64,000 nucleotides of DNA from Astrocystis sublimbata (taxonomy: Eukaryota; Ascomycota; Sordariomycetes; Xylariales; Xylariaceae), in assembly GCA_022453515.1 (NCBI GenBank), contig JAJNNY010000007.1, positions 744,001 through 808,000 of the forward strand, in the 5' to 3' direction. Under the pieces are notes generated by a model. It worked only from the letters and a program-made list of their open reading frames with translations. It did not search any database and was not told the DNA's origin. Made by a program: the position numbers and the translations under genes. This document shows positions 23,237 through 32,841 of this stretch, piece after piece. Within the stretch, counting starts at the first letter, position 1. Every line of letters starts with the position of its first letter.

Positions 23237-23708
23237 AATGGTTTGTAGGATTGAGGAAGGGAAATAGATCGGATGTTTGCAGGCAGGTTTATATATAGCA
23301 AAGACTACCTCATGTTATACATAATCCACCACCGGCAGTTGTTTCCTGTTAGAAAGACACTGTAAGGCGATAAGTAGAATATTAGTAAGCAATAGCCCCC
23401 TCGCGACGTGTCATTTCGCATTGTCTCGCATTCGTCCCTTTTCGTGGTAACCTTTACCTTAACTTACTGGCTCGAGCTTACACCCCGCCCTTGCATGGGG
23501 GAGTTCTTGATACTTGATTCTTTGGCCTTTACCCCTTTTTGAAGGGGGTAGGTAGGTTTTATTTCGGGGGGAGTTGGGGGGTGGGAGACCGGACAAGTAA
23601 TATTCACCCCGCGTGCCTTATCCATATTTCTTTGCTTCCTGTTATTCTTATTCACGTTACCTGACATACACTTCCAAGACTTGCCCCTCCTCCACGCTGG
23701 AATTGAAT
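23237..23708. other. Promoter of the hydrolase and 3' flank of the P450
   Basis: 472 nt without a gene. It includes a run of G- and C-rich tracts near 23520-23590. Confidence 0.4.
23288..23297 (-). promoter_or_regulatory. TATA-like box of the hydrolase gene
   Basis: TATATATAAA on the minus strand, 52-61 nt upstream of the start codon at 23236. Confidence 0.45.
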
Positions 23709-25420
23709 CTACGGCCTAAAGCGGACTCGCAGCCCCTTGCTTCCCTTGGCTGGCATAGGTATGATCATCTCGCTGCTGGCGACAATGTCTCGCTCGCGCG
23801 TCGTATCGTAAAGCTCAAGCGTGGGTCCCTTTTGGCCCTGGTAGAGGTCATAATGCTTTAGAATAGCCGCGAGCATCATGCTCATTTCGCGGCGAGCGAA
23901 TTTTTGCCTGTTCGTACATGTAAGTTCTTTTGTCTCTGAGTCAGGCACAAGAGGGAACCCACCCTATACAGATCCTTGCGCCGCGAGAAAATGTGAGCAG
24001 CGTCTGGGTGAGCTTTGGGTCGTCTATCCATCGCTGTGGGTTATACGTGAGAGGATTCGTGAAGATCTCGGGGTCCGTGTGCAATGCAAGGGTCGTCATG
24101 CTTGCAGTGGTGCCTGCTGGTATCACGTAGGATGTGCCGCGTTTCTTGTTGTGATTTATGGTATCCTTGTCTGGAGAGATGCGTGCCATGCGTGCGACTA
24201 CACCGGGATGAAGTCGAAGCCCTTCCTGAATGACAGCGTTGAAGTACGGAAGATTCTGGATCTTGACGAAAGAAGGCACCATATCGTCTTCAGACAGGGC
24301 CATCAAAACTTCCTTCCTCACCTTCTGATAGACGTCAGCGTGCGATAGAAGCTCGAAGAGGATCGCACCCAAGGAGTAGCCTGTATGATCGTTCACCATT
24401 AGTCCAGGTTCCACGCCATATCTGCCAACGCGTGCGGACAAGCCCTACCTGTCGTGCCTTCACCGGCCAGGATGATGAGCTGCGCATCCTGTGCCATTCT
24501 AGCGTCGGTCTTTTCTTCTTCTGGTAAACTACTACCCAACATGCCCTCGAAAATGGTACTGCTCAGCGCAGTAGGGTTTGGCGACTGCCTAATTCTGCGG
24601 ACTACGTTGATCCGCCACTACACCTTCTCATTAGTCTCACTGGCCACAAAAGTATACCTATCTATGAACAACGAGAACTGCTGTAAAGCTGGACTTACGT
24701 CCTGCTTCTCTGCCATTGAGGATAAGTTAGGTATGAACATGCTCAACAGCCATTTTGGCGTATTGTTGACGATACTCATGACAATGGGGAAGCTCCCAAA
24801 GATGTGCGTCAGCTTGAAGTACTTCTCTAGCGAGGTGAAGTGCTCGGCGCCCCAATCCCCCTCCTCGGTAAAGTGCAAGCAATCGCCGAAGGCGTATGTT
24901 GTAATGTTGTCGCTGGCATATGCTTGAAAGACCATGAACATGTTTACGATCTCACCGTCTTTCAGCGTTTTCCAACGTCGAAGAACCCTCTCGAGCTTGT
25001 CTTTGAAGATGGGCTCGACACTGCCGATGCTCGCGGTCGAGAAGAACTTATTGACACTGGACCTTCGTAGGCGATGCGTCCCGTGTCTCATCGTGGAAAC
25101 CAGAGATTGAGGGGCTTAAATGAGAGCAGAGTCAGTTTCCGTCCTCTTCCAGGTCTGTTAAGGGCATGTGAGTTGCCTACTTCCAGTTCTCCAGCCAACC
25201 CATCGTGGCTTGTCAGTCTTCCTGACCTTGGAGGTTGGATATACATCACTGATGAAGTCTGGATCGTTAATGTGCACTTCGTCTGGGTTTATGCGCACAA
25301 TTGGCCCTGAGAGGTGATGTTAATAGCCATTCATACAGAACGTAAAAGTGGCATTACGAACCGTACTCCCGGTGCATATCCTTGATCCGCTCAAAGTACT
25401 AGCCCCCGAGATAGATATCA
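23709..25420 (-). pseudogene. Cytochrome P450 with eroded N terminus
   Basis: Exons on the minus strand are 25420-25362 (degraded), 25306-25181, 25114-24699, 24617-24449, 24380-23963 and 23907-23709, with introns of 55-81 nt. From [12 protein letters not shown] to the stop every phase agrees, giving about 440 residues. They include the C-helix region HGTHRLRRSSVNKFF, the I-helix AGEGTT, EGLRLHP (E-x-x-R), FNPQRW-type YNPQRW and heme ligand FSRGARICIG. The most upstream exon reads YFDIYLGG-stop-YFERIKDMHREYG. It has an in-frame TAG at 25399-25401, a second stop further upstream, and no start or membrane anchor before sequence turns AT-rich. Apparent stops at 24618 and 25118 fall inside introns. 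The substrate is unknown; location beside the KS remnant suggests a polyketide-tailoring role. Confidence 0.82.
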
Positions 25421-25557
25421 AAATAGATCATATACTAATACATCAAAGCTACCTAATTAGCTAGTTAATAAAAATAATAAGCCAACCGTATTATAAAATA
25501 TATGTATTATTAAATAACTATATATAAATAAATTAAAGCTTATAATAATAAACTATA
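25402..25557. repeat. AT-rich, RIP-like block, left of the transposon
   Basis: About 155 nt made almost wholly of TA, TAA and ATA steps, with many stops in all frames. It overlaps the decayed start of the P450 and ends at the transposon's TA target site. The matching AT-rich block resumes at 27420. Confidence 0.65.
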
Positions 25558-25606
25558 ACGTGGTTTATAAGCGGGTGGGCCATCCAAGCAGGTGGGACAC
25601 TTTTCA
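25558..25606 (+). repeat. Left TIR of the Fot1-like element
   Basis: Begins ACGTGGTTTATAAGCGGGTG. It matches the reverse complement of 27371-27419 except at two bases. Confidence 0.92.
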
Positions 25607-25656
25607 CCAAAACGCGTCTCATAATATTCAACACATCTTTGTTTAACAACAAAACA

Positions 25657-27312
25657 ATGTCTATTCAAACTAAAGAAGCTAGAATACTCCTAGCTATCGA
25701 AGCTATTCGTTCATCCAAAAAAATCAGCCTTCGACGCGCTTCTGAAATATACAACGTTCCACGATCATCGATATATAATAGGATGAACGGACGTACTGCC
25801 CAAGGCGATATTCGTGCTAATAATCATAATTTAGACGCAATTGAAGAGGAGGTGATTCTTAATTACATTCTTGACTTAGATAACCGAGGATATTCGCCCA
25901 ACTATGCCACTATCAAAGATATGGCCGATCATCTGCGGAAAGCGCGCGACGCGACACCCGTCGGCAAGCACTGGGCGAGAAACTTCGTCAACCGCCACCC
26001 AGAGCTCAAGACGTGTTATTCGCGTGCCTATAACTATCAAAGGGCCTTATGCGAAGATCCAAACCTTATTAACGCGTGGTTTGAGCGTTTTCAACGCGTA
26101 AAAGCCAAATACGGCATCCATAATAATGACGTATAGAATTTCGACGAGACCGGTTTTATAATAGGTATTATCTCGTCTTACATAGTAGTTACGCGCGCCG
26201 ATCGACGTAGCAAGCGTAAAGCAGTGCAGCCTGGCAATAGAGAATGGGCCACTGTGATCTGTACTATCAATTCTCGCGGGATATACATCCCGCCGTACAT
26301 CATCCTCCAGGGCGTCAATCACCTCGAGCCCTGGTACCGAGACTGCGATATTCCGGGCGATTGGCGAATCCATACCAGTTCTAACGGATGGACTACGAAT
26401 GCCATAGGCCTCGATTGGATTAAACATTTCAATAAGCATACCTCGTCGACGAGAGTTGGCGGATATCGTCTATTAGTGTTAGACCAACACGAGAGTCACG
26501 TTTCGGCCGAGTTCGAGGCGTATTGTAAAGAGCATAATATTATTAAGATCCCCCTGCCCTCGCATTCATCGCATATCACCCAGCCACTCGACGTCGGGCT
26601 TTATAGCCCGTTGAAATGGAAGTATGGCGATCATATCTCGGGGTTTATTAAGTTACACATTAACCACATCACTAAGTCCGAGTTTCTTATTGCATTTCGC
26701 GCATCGTTCCTAGAGGTTTTTACGGAAGACAATATTCTAGGCGGATTCAGAGGGTCTGGTTTAATACCTTTTAACCCTTATCGAGTTATTCCAACGCTAG
26801 ATGTGCGGTTAAGGTCGCTGTTGCCGATTCCTGGGAGTCAAGAGCTGCCCGAACCTTGGGTTGCTCAAACGCCCAAAACGTCACGGGAATCGATCGCCCA
26901 ATCGACCCTAATCAAAAAGAGAGTCTCTGAGCACCAAGGAAGCTCCCCGACCAAAATCCTTACTGCCGTGGACCAACTTAGAAAAGCAGTTCAAGTGTTA
27001 GCGCATCAACTTATACTGGTTAATAAAGAAGTGCGCACCCTTCGCAATGCAAATAAGGCCCTTTCCAAACGCCGGAAGGGCAAGAGAAGGCGGCTACAGG
27101 ATGGAGGAGGACTTAATATAGAAGATAGCGCTGATTTAATTGCTCAAAGGGATGCGCAAGATCAAGCAAGGCAAGATAGGTCTCGGAATCGTGGTAGTAA
27201 TGAAGCTGGTCCGTCGCGCCCGCGACGATGTGGTAGATGCGGCAATACGGGTCATAATGCCCGAACATGTAAAGTAGATGTAGATTTGTCTAGAGAATCC
27301 GAATCTGATTAG
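25657..27312 (+). pseudogene. Fot1-like transposase with one in-frame stop
   Basis: From ATG 25657 the frame is open to 27312 (551 codons) apart from one TAG at 26134-26136, just before the first catalytic motif. Domains in order are a psq-type helix-turn-helix (RRASEIYNVPRSSIYNRM), a CENP-B-type second DNA-binding domain (GKHWARNFVNRHPELK), and a DDE_1 core. The core acids are in NFDETGF (26143), LLVLDQHESH (26482) and ITQPLDVGL (26590). A helical region is followed by a CCHC zinc knuckle, CGRCGNTGHNARTC. All three acids (D, D, D) are present. The TAG falls where a tyrosine would precede NFDETGF. There is no frameshift. Either this copy is freshly dead or the stop is read through; the sequence cannot decide. 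Confidence 0.9.
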
Positions 27313-27370
27313 ATTTCAATAATAACTCTATTTGTTGGCAAGTTATTAATGATTAAACACGGTATAGTAA

Positions 27371-27419
27371 TGAAGAGTGTCCCACCCGCTTGGATGGCCC
27401 ACCCGCTTATAAACCACGT
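27371..27419 (-). repeat. Right TIR of the Fot1-like element
   Basis: Inverted copy of 25558-25606, followed by the TA target duplication. Confidence 0.92.
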
Positions 27420-27625
27420 TATAGGTTTAAATACTATAGTTTTTATTAATTAAAATAAATTAATTATTATATTTATAAAAAAAAAGAATATAATAACCTA
27501 GGTTTAGCTATAAAAGGTCTTTATAACATATAATAACTTATACTTGCTTAATAAAACCTACATAACTAGAAAGTCTTATTAATAAACATTTAAGACCTAA
27601 ATCCTACTTAATTAAGTACTAGTAG
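27420..27625. repeat. AT-rich, RIP-like block, right of the transposon
   Basis: About 200 nt of AT-rich, stop-filled DNA with a poly-A stretch near 27478-27485. It appears continuous with 25402-25557 once the transposon is removed. Confidence 0.65.
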
Positions 27626-28547
27626 TTGATAGAAAACCGTCGGACCGTTAGCCTGCCCTTCCAAGGGGTGTAACATGGCATATCCCGGGGGGGGGCATCG
27701 AGATGGGATTTTGAGAAATGGCCGGGCCTAGGACTGTCTAAGTTACAATCTCGCATGTTTTAGATATCGAACGTGGCATCGTGGATGCTGCACTATGGTA
27801 CAGTAGAATCGGGAGTGGGTCAACGAATCGCGCTACTGTTTCTCGATGCAGAATCCGATCTGGAGACGATGCGGCTATCTTTTCTTCGATCCTTGGATCG
27901 CCGCTACGTACCCAACTTTTTCCCGCCATCATGTCCGCTTTTCTCGCCGCCCCTGGCCCAATCCCGAAGTCCTATGTAATCTTAGCACCTTAGGTAGCGA
28001 CCTAGCTCGCCTAAGGTGAAAGACAATTGCAAGCCCGCGCAAGCTATTGTGCGTGCGATGGGAAGCAAAACCGTTGCAAAACAATACACTCACTTACTTA
28101 TATTAATGGTCACGTATGAACTCCATCCGTTCGGTTATGATGCAGGATTCCCTTCAACTTCGGGGCTTCTGTCGTTATACCTACTGGCTAGGATAACCTT
28201 GGAAGTCTTGAGGTGAAGGTTCGATGAATATTCGGTGAACATGGCTCTGAACATGGATACCTGGCCTGAGCAACACTTACAACTTGAGGTCTGCTTTGTA
28301 CCTACTAGTACGTTGTTAGGTACCTACATGAGGTACTCGTAATTGCCCACATGCATGCACTATGTTCGTTAGGGGTTCTACCTCTGCAGCTTGAATGTTT
28401 GCATAGCACAGAGGACATTAAACAGCGTGTCAACGCGGCTTGGTAGAACAATTGATCAATTCTCCGACCAATGGGTGTTTGCGAGATGGAATCTCGGCTT
28501 GGCTACCTACGGTAACTGGCAGCATGACTGTACGAGTAGACGGTGGT

Positions 28548-28592
28548 GGACCGTACGGTACGGTGCGGTACGGTCGGGTCGGTATGGACTAC
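28548..28592. repeat. Degenerate (GGTAC)n tract
   Basis: Repeats of CGGTA/CGGTG/CGGGT units; a low-complexity tract about 700 nt upstream of the LOV gene. Confidence 0.55.
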
Positions 28593-28688
28593 GGCGGTAC
28601 AGTAGGTACCTACTTACATGTAGGGAGGAGGGACTGGCCCCACCGAGTCAGCCAGCCGGCGTGTGTGGGTCGCGGACCTCTCATCTCT

Positions 28689-28761
28689 GATCTCTGGCTC
28701 TTGTCTTCTCGATCTCGAGGTGTACGTCGCGCTGCGGCGATCATCCAGCGGGAGATCATCC
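28689..28761. promoter_or_regulatory. GATC cluster, candidate light-response element
   Basis: GATC occurs at 28689, 28711, 28739 and 28754. The last two lie in exact GATCATCC repeats 15 nt apart, about 535-605 nt upstream of the LOV gene start. White-collar complexes bind paired GATC-type sites, so this is a reasonable but unproven light-response element. Confidence 0.4.
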
Positions 28762-29293
28762 CAGAGACCCTTTCTCCGCCCGTCTCTGCGTCATGAAGGG
28801 AAAACCGCTATTTCGCGACCTTAGCCCGCTTAGTTGCTCCGGATTGTCTCTTGCACGATGCCGCGCCCTTCAACCCTCCATGCGCGTGCCTACATAGTAC
28901 CGTAGCCCGTTTCGACTCACTATGACGATCACGATGCCTATCTAAGACTGCTCCAGCCCCATGCCGGCATACAGCACACCTACCTCGCCTATCTGACCAT
29001 CTCGATTAACCAAGACGTGGAAAACATGGCGGTCCTTGCTGCACAACCAATCTGTCAAGTCTCTGATATATCCCACCCTGCGTAATAACATCAGTTGATT
29101 ACGGTAATTACTCCACGAGCGCCAACAACACCGAGTTCTTGTACAACCGTCCATAAACTCACACCCTAGGAGCGATATTCCGAGCCACTCATTCCAGCTA
29201 TCACCACGTCCCCTGGTCAGACCTCTTACGGCTCTTTGTACTTAAGCTTCTCCGACGGCTGCGTTCGGGCTTATCACTCGATACACCTTCATC

Positions 29294-30061
29294 ATGTCTG
29301 TGCAGTATTACACCGTCTCGGTGCCAGCTTTATCAATGAATCCGTGGGAGCATAATGCACTGGATGTAAGTAGACTGGACCTTAGTAGCTTGCAGACGAC
29401 GAATAACTACTACCATTTATCGATTTTCCGTCAAACGCAACCACGGCTAACTTGCTCTCCAGTATAATTATCCAGAATCATCCGCGGCTGCGGTGCCTCT
29501 TGTCGATGATGATACCGTTCATGATTCTATCATCTACCCAGGCATCTACGCTCCCAGTGGTTTTGACATCTTGAATCTCCTTGTAAGTTGCCCAAAATCT
29601 ATATTCCTGCTCATCCCACCTGAACGTAAGTTAGTTAACAACACACACAGTTTAGGGTGGCCATGAGACCTGCACCAGTAGTAGATATTGGTCCCGTGGA
29701 CGCGTCTTGCGCCATAGTCGTCTGCAGTATTGAGCAACACGACTGCCCAATCGTATACGCCAACGAGCCGTGCTTGCAACTCACAGGATATTCTCTGGGG
29801 GAGATGGTGGGGAGGAACTGTCGATTCATGCAAGCCCCAGGCGGCCAGGTTAGCCCATCATCGAAGCGACCCCATATCGACAAGAGCGTTATGAAGAAGA
29901 TGCGTAAAGCCGTCGAGTCGAACAGCGAAATCGCGGTTGAAGTCATCAACTTCAAAAAGAACGGCGACAAATTCACCAACCTCCTGACCATGATACCCGT
30001 CTGCTGGGACACTTCGACCCCAAAATACTTCGTCGGCTTTATGGCCGAGGTGGAAACATGA
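29294..30061 (+). CDS. env1: LOV-domain blue-light photoreceptor, VIVID/ENVOY type
   Basis: Exons 29294-29365, 29463-29582 and 29651-30061 give 200 residues; all splices are phase 0. The protein is one PAS/LOV domain with the VVD-type N-cap (MNPWEHNALD, YAPSGFDILNLL). The flavin-adduct motif GRNCRFMQAP places the photoactive cysteine at residue 121. The KKNG and LTMIPV strands close the fold. By alignment to VVD, Cys84 equals the signalling Cys71, Val87 equals Ile74, Ile98 equals Ile85 and Cys96 replaces Thr83. Family role: it forms a light adduct, dimerises and damps the white-collar complex in photoadaptation. Cys at position 96 is the ENV1-like state linked to oxidative-stress sensing. Confidence 0.93.
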
Positions 30062-32841
30062 TTGCACCGTATTCCCGTTCTTTCACGGCAATTTCGGCGA
30101 CTGGTTCAACTGGCAGCGCGGCACTCGAGTCAGATCGACAGATGTTCCCCCCCGGCGACTCGAACCACCTTTCCCCCTAACGACTACACCGATCTCACGA
30201 CACTACATTCATGGAAGCGATAAACTGTTTTTTTGATTTTGCATATGCGATATTCGAGCGGGCGTTGTACTTGTGCTTTTAGGCATTACAATTGATACCC
30301 CCAATGTGTTTTGGATTTTGATACCGCATGGATACGGAGTATTTTGGATATGCACAGCACGGTCAGATTGAACTCTCGTCTTATGTTTATATGACAGATG
30401 GGAGGGAACATCGGAGCCACGGTCGAAATCTATTGGAGGATTACCTGTATCTCCAGCATATGGCTAATTCGCCTACACTATATATGAAGATGACTGCAGC
30501 CTGGATTCGATAATATTCATGATATGAGAAGTTGTACTACAAAACTACATACTTCCACGAAGACTTCAGCCTACGAATCTAGTCTTAAGATATGGTGACG
30601 ATGTGACTGCACCTCGGAAAGTCAGGGCCGATCGTTCAACCATTATCACGCTATGTCAGTGGTTATCATGATGTGTATTTGTTGAAACTTGCATGTGCCT
30701 GAATCTGGCTAGGTACAGGTTGTCTTCTTCGATAGATGCTGGTTTTCTTCTCATTGGGCACGAGATGCTCACCACACCGTAACTTTTCTGGGTGCAGTAC
30801 AACCCAACTCTCATTCCGAACATAGGAGTACCCTTTAATCCATGCCACGCTGTTTGCTTTGATCTCGGAATTGGCGTGGGATGGTTCAACCCCGTCTAGC
30901 GTATCTCGGTTATGAAGACTAATGCAGGGAATGGCAACACTGTACAACCCTTTAGCGATCGTGACCTACTAAGCGAGCAGAACTCTTGTTATGGATGTTA
31001 TTCGTCTAGGACTCTGGGCCCCCACCAGATGTGTGTGTGTCTTGGCACTTGAGGTGTTTGCATTTACAAACAAAACCCTTTCAAGGTTCTCTCTTACCTC
31101 GATTGTATCTGTCATGTGTGAAATGCCAGATTTTGTAGTGTGATATCATGATGGGGCCTTACATGGCGCTGAGAAGCTATAGAAGCCATACATATAACAC
31201 TATATTTCCATTCCTGACAACAAACCTAACCCATATGAACCGGCGACTAGAAAACGAGAACCCACGCATGCGGACCCAAACGCACGACATCTGTCATTTG
31301 CAGCATTAAATTAGTACGTTACTAATTACAATGCACGAGACCAGTCCGTCATCATGTTCTGGTCCACTATAATTCATTCTTTCCCACTGCCGAAGACCAG
31401 CAGCAAAAAAAAAAAAACGATGATTGTCTTGGCATGGAGATTAACTAATTGTACAGCTTTGTACATTGACTCCTTGGCCTACCCTCCCGAAAAAGCCATG
31501 GCAAAGATTAGTACAATAATTGTTCTATCGTGTGTAAGTTCCAGCCTGCATGCCGTGTTCTCCCTTAAAAACTCGCATGGCTCGATCCAGTCTGATGCGT
31601 TTATGCTGCATTGTGATTGTCTGTACGAACCAGAATTACTGAAGTTTGGGAAACAGGAGGCGTGGCTCGCGTGGTATGCGTGTGTTGTGCGATAGTATGG
31701 ACCAAGAAACCGACGCTTCGATCGCGAACCCCCATCTGGCAGCTCGGGGATCGCGGTTTCCTAATTGGACAGACTTCCAAAACCTGGCTCGGCCCGGCTC
31801 GTTCGGGCCAATAAGTATTTTCCTGATTCCATAGGTAGGTAGCGGGCTGCCCTTTGCATTTTTTCGTCTTTCTTCGGGTCGCTTAGGTAATTATTGCTTA
31901 CAACGCGATAATGACTGAGCCAGCCGGAACCTACAAGCACATGAGAATCCATTGCTTTAAGGAGCTAATTACGCCTGCCTTACGACTAAGTATGCTGTGG
32001 CGACTGGTCGTGGGTAATTAATTCGGTTTGTTCTCTAGCTGCCCCTCCAGGGGATGGACCACGGCAATTAGGGTTGCAGTGAACTCGGGAAGCCGGGACG
32101 GCAGAGACTTATTACCTGCTGAGAAGATATTCGCGACGAGCGCTGCAATGACCTCATGGCTATCTTGCGTCAGCAGGGGATGTCATGATCTAAAATGCGG
32201 TTGTGGAAATCGATTTTTGTATCCACATATATGTCAAGAAGAATAAGGACTCATATGTAAGGATCGGGACACGTGGGATTATGCGGTGTCGAGGAGAACA
32301 GTTTTGTTCATGGTTTATTTCCTTTGTTACGGCATGAGGATGCAAAAGTTCCGTACACTGCAGTTGCCTGGCAGTCAGCCCCTCATCATCCTCATCATCA
32401 TTGTCAGACAAACGATGCCTGCGGGACATCAGCTTGGTTGATATTCTCCGAGTCATTCGTCAAGTTATGCACAGGCAATGTCCTGCCATTTCGCCTGACG
32501 AAAGTACCTCGGCAAGATCGAATGCAGGACACAGAACATGTTGGTCACATTGACAAGCATGATCATTTCGCTTCAATGGATGTTTCGTTGTGAAGGAGAG
32601 AAAGTATATGTATTTTGCAGTATTGGAAATACCTACTGTTACAAAAAAGTGAAGCTACTATCTGTTCTTCCTGTTACAGAGGGTCTATTCTCTAACAAAC
32701 CGGGCCCCTGCCTTTTTCCCACACATACGGTGCAGTCCGTCATGGACACTATAGTTGACCATTGTCTAATGACATGTTTTCCTGGATTATACCCGCAGTC
32801 AAGAAATGAGAGATGGCAGGCGATCAATCCACAAGGGCTGC
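30062..32841. other. Gene-free region, 2.8 kb
   Basis: Between the LOV gene and the 3' end of the cellobiohydrolase gene. The frames seen (for example a minus-strand one at 30947-30666) show no domain or splice support. A poly-A run lies near 31407-31419. Confidence 0.5.

Larger units (their letters stand above)
25558..27419 (+). mobile_element. Fot1/pogo-type DNA transposon, 1862 bp
   Basis: Terminal inverted repeats of about 49 bp (25558-25606 and 27371-27419) differ at two positions. TA dinucleotides at 25556-25557 and 27420-27421 are the target duplication expected for the Tc1/mariner superfamily. Inside each repeat the 11-mer AAGCGGGTGGG occurs twice in tandem orientation; the left inner copy has one change. 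It carries one transposase gene in the same orientation. Length and repeat size match Fot1. Base composition is normal, in contrast to both AT-rich flanks, so it arrived after those flanks decayed. Confidence 0.93.
27626..29293. other. Gene-free region upstream of the photoreceptor gene
   Basis: 1.67 kb with only short unsupported frames. It holds a GGTAC-rich tract and a GATC cluster listed separately. Confidence 0.5.

Noticed and set aside
24618..24620. Apparent nonsense codon in the middle of the P450
   Set aside because: It lies at the end of an 81-nt intron (donor GTAAGT at 24698, acceptor TGTAG). Splicing joins EKQD to WRINVVRRI in frame, as expected of the family.
25115..25180. Apparent TAA stop before the P450 C-helix
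   Set aside because: A 66-nt intron ending in ATTTAAG removes it and restores GTPQSLVSTMRHGTHRLRR.
30150..30175. Reverse-complement GGTTCGAGT that resembles a tRNA B box
   Set aside because: No A box, acceptor stem or anticodon arm can be placed around it.
30666..30947. Minus-strand frame of about 94 codons
   Set aside because: No domain, splice or start support, and it lies in a region where both strands have similar random frames.
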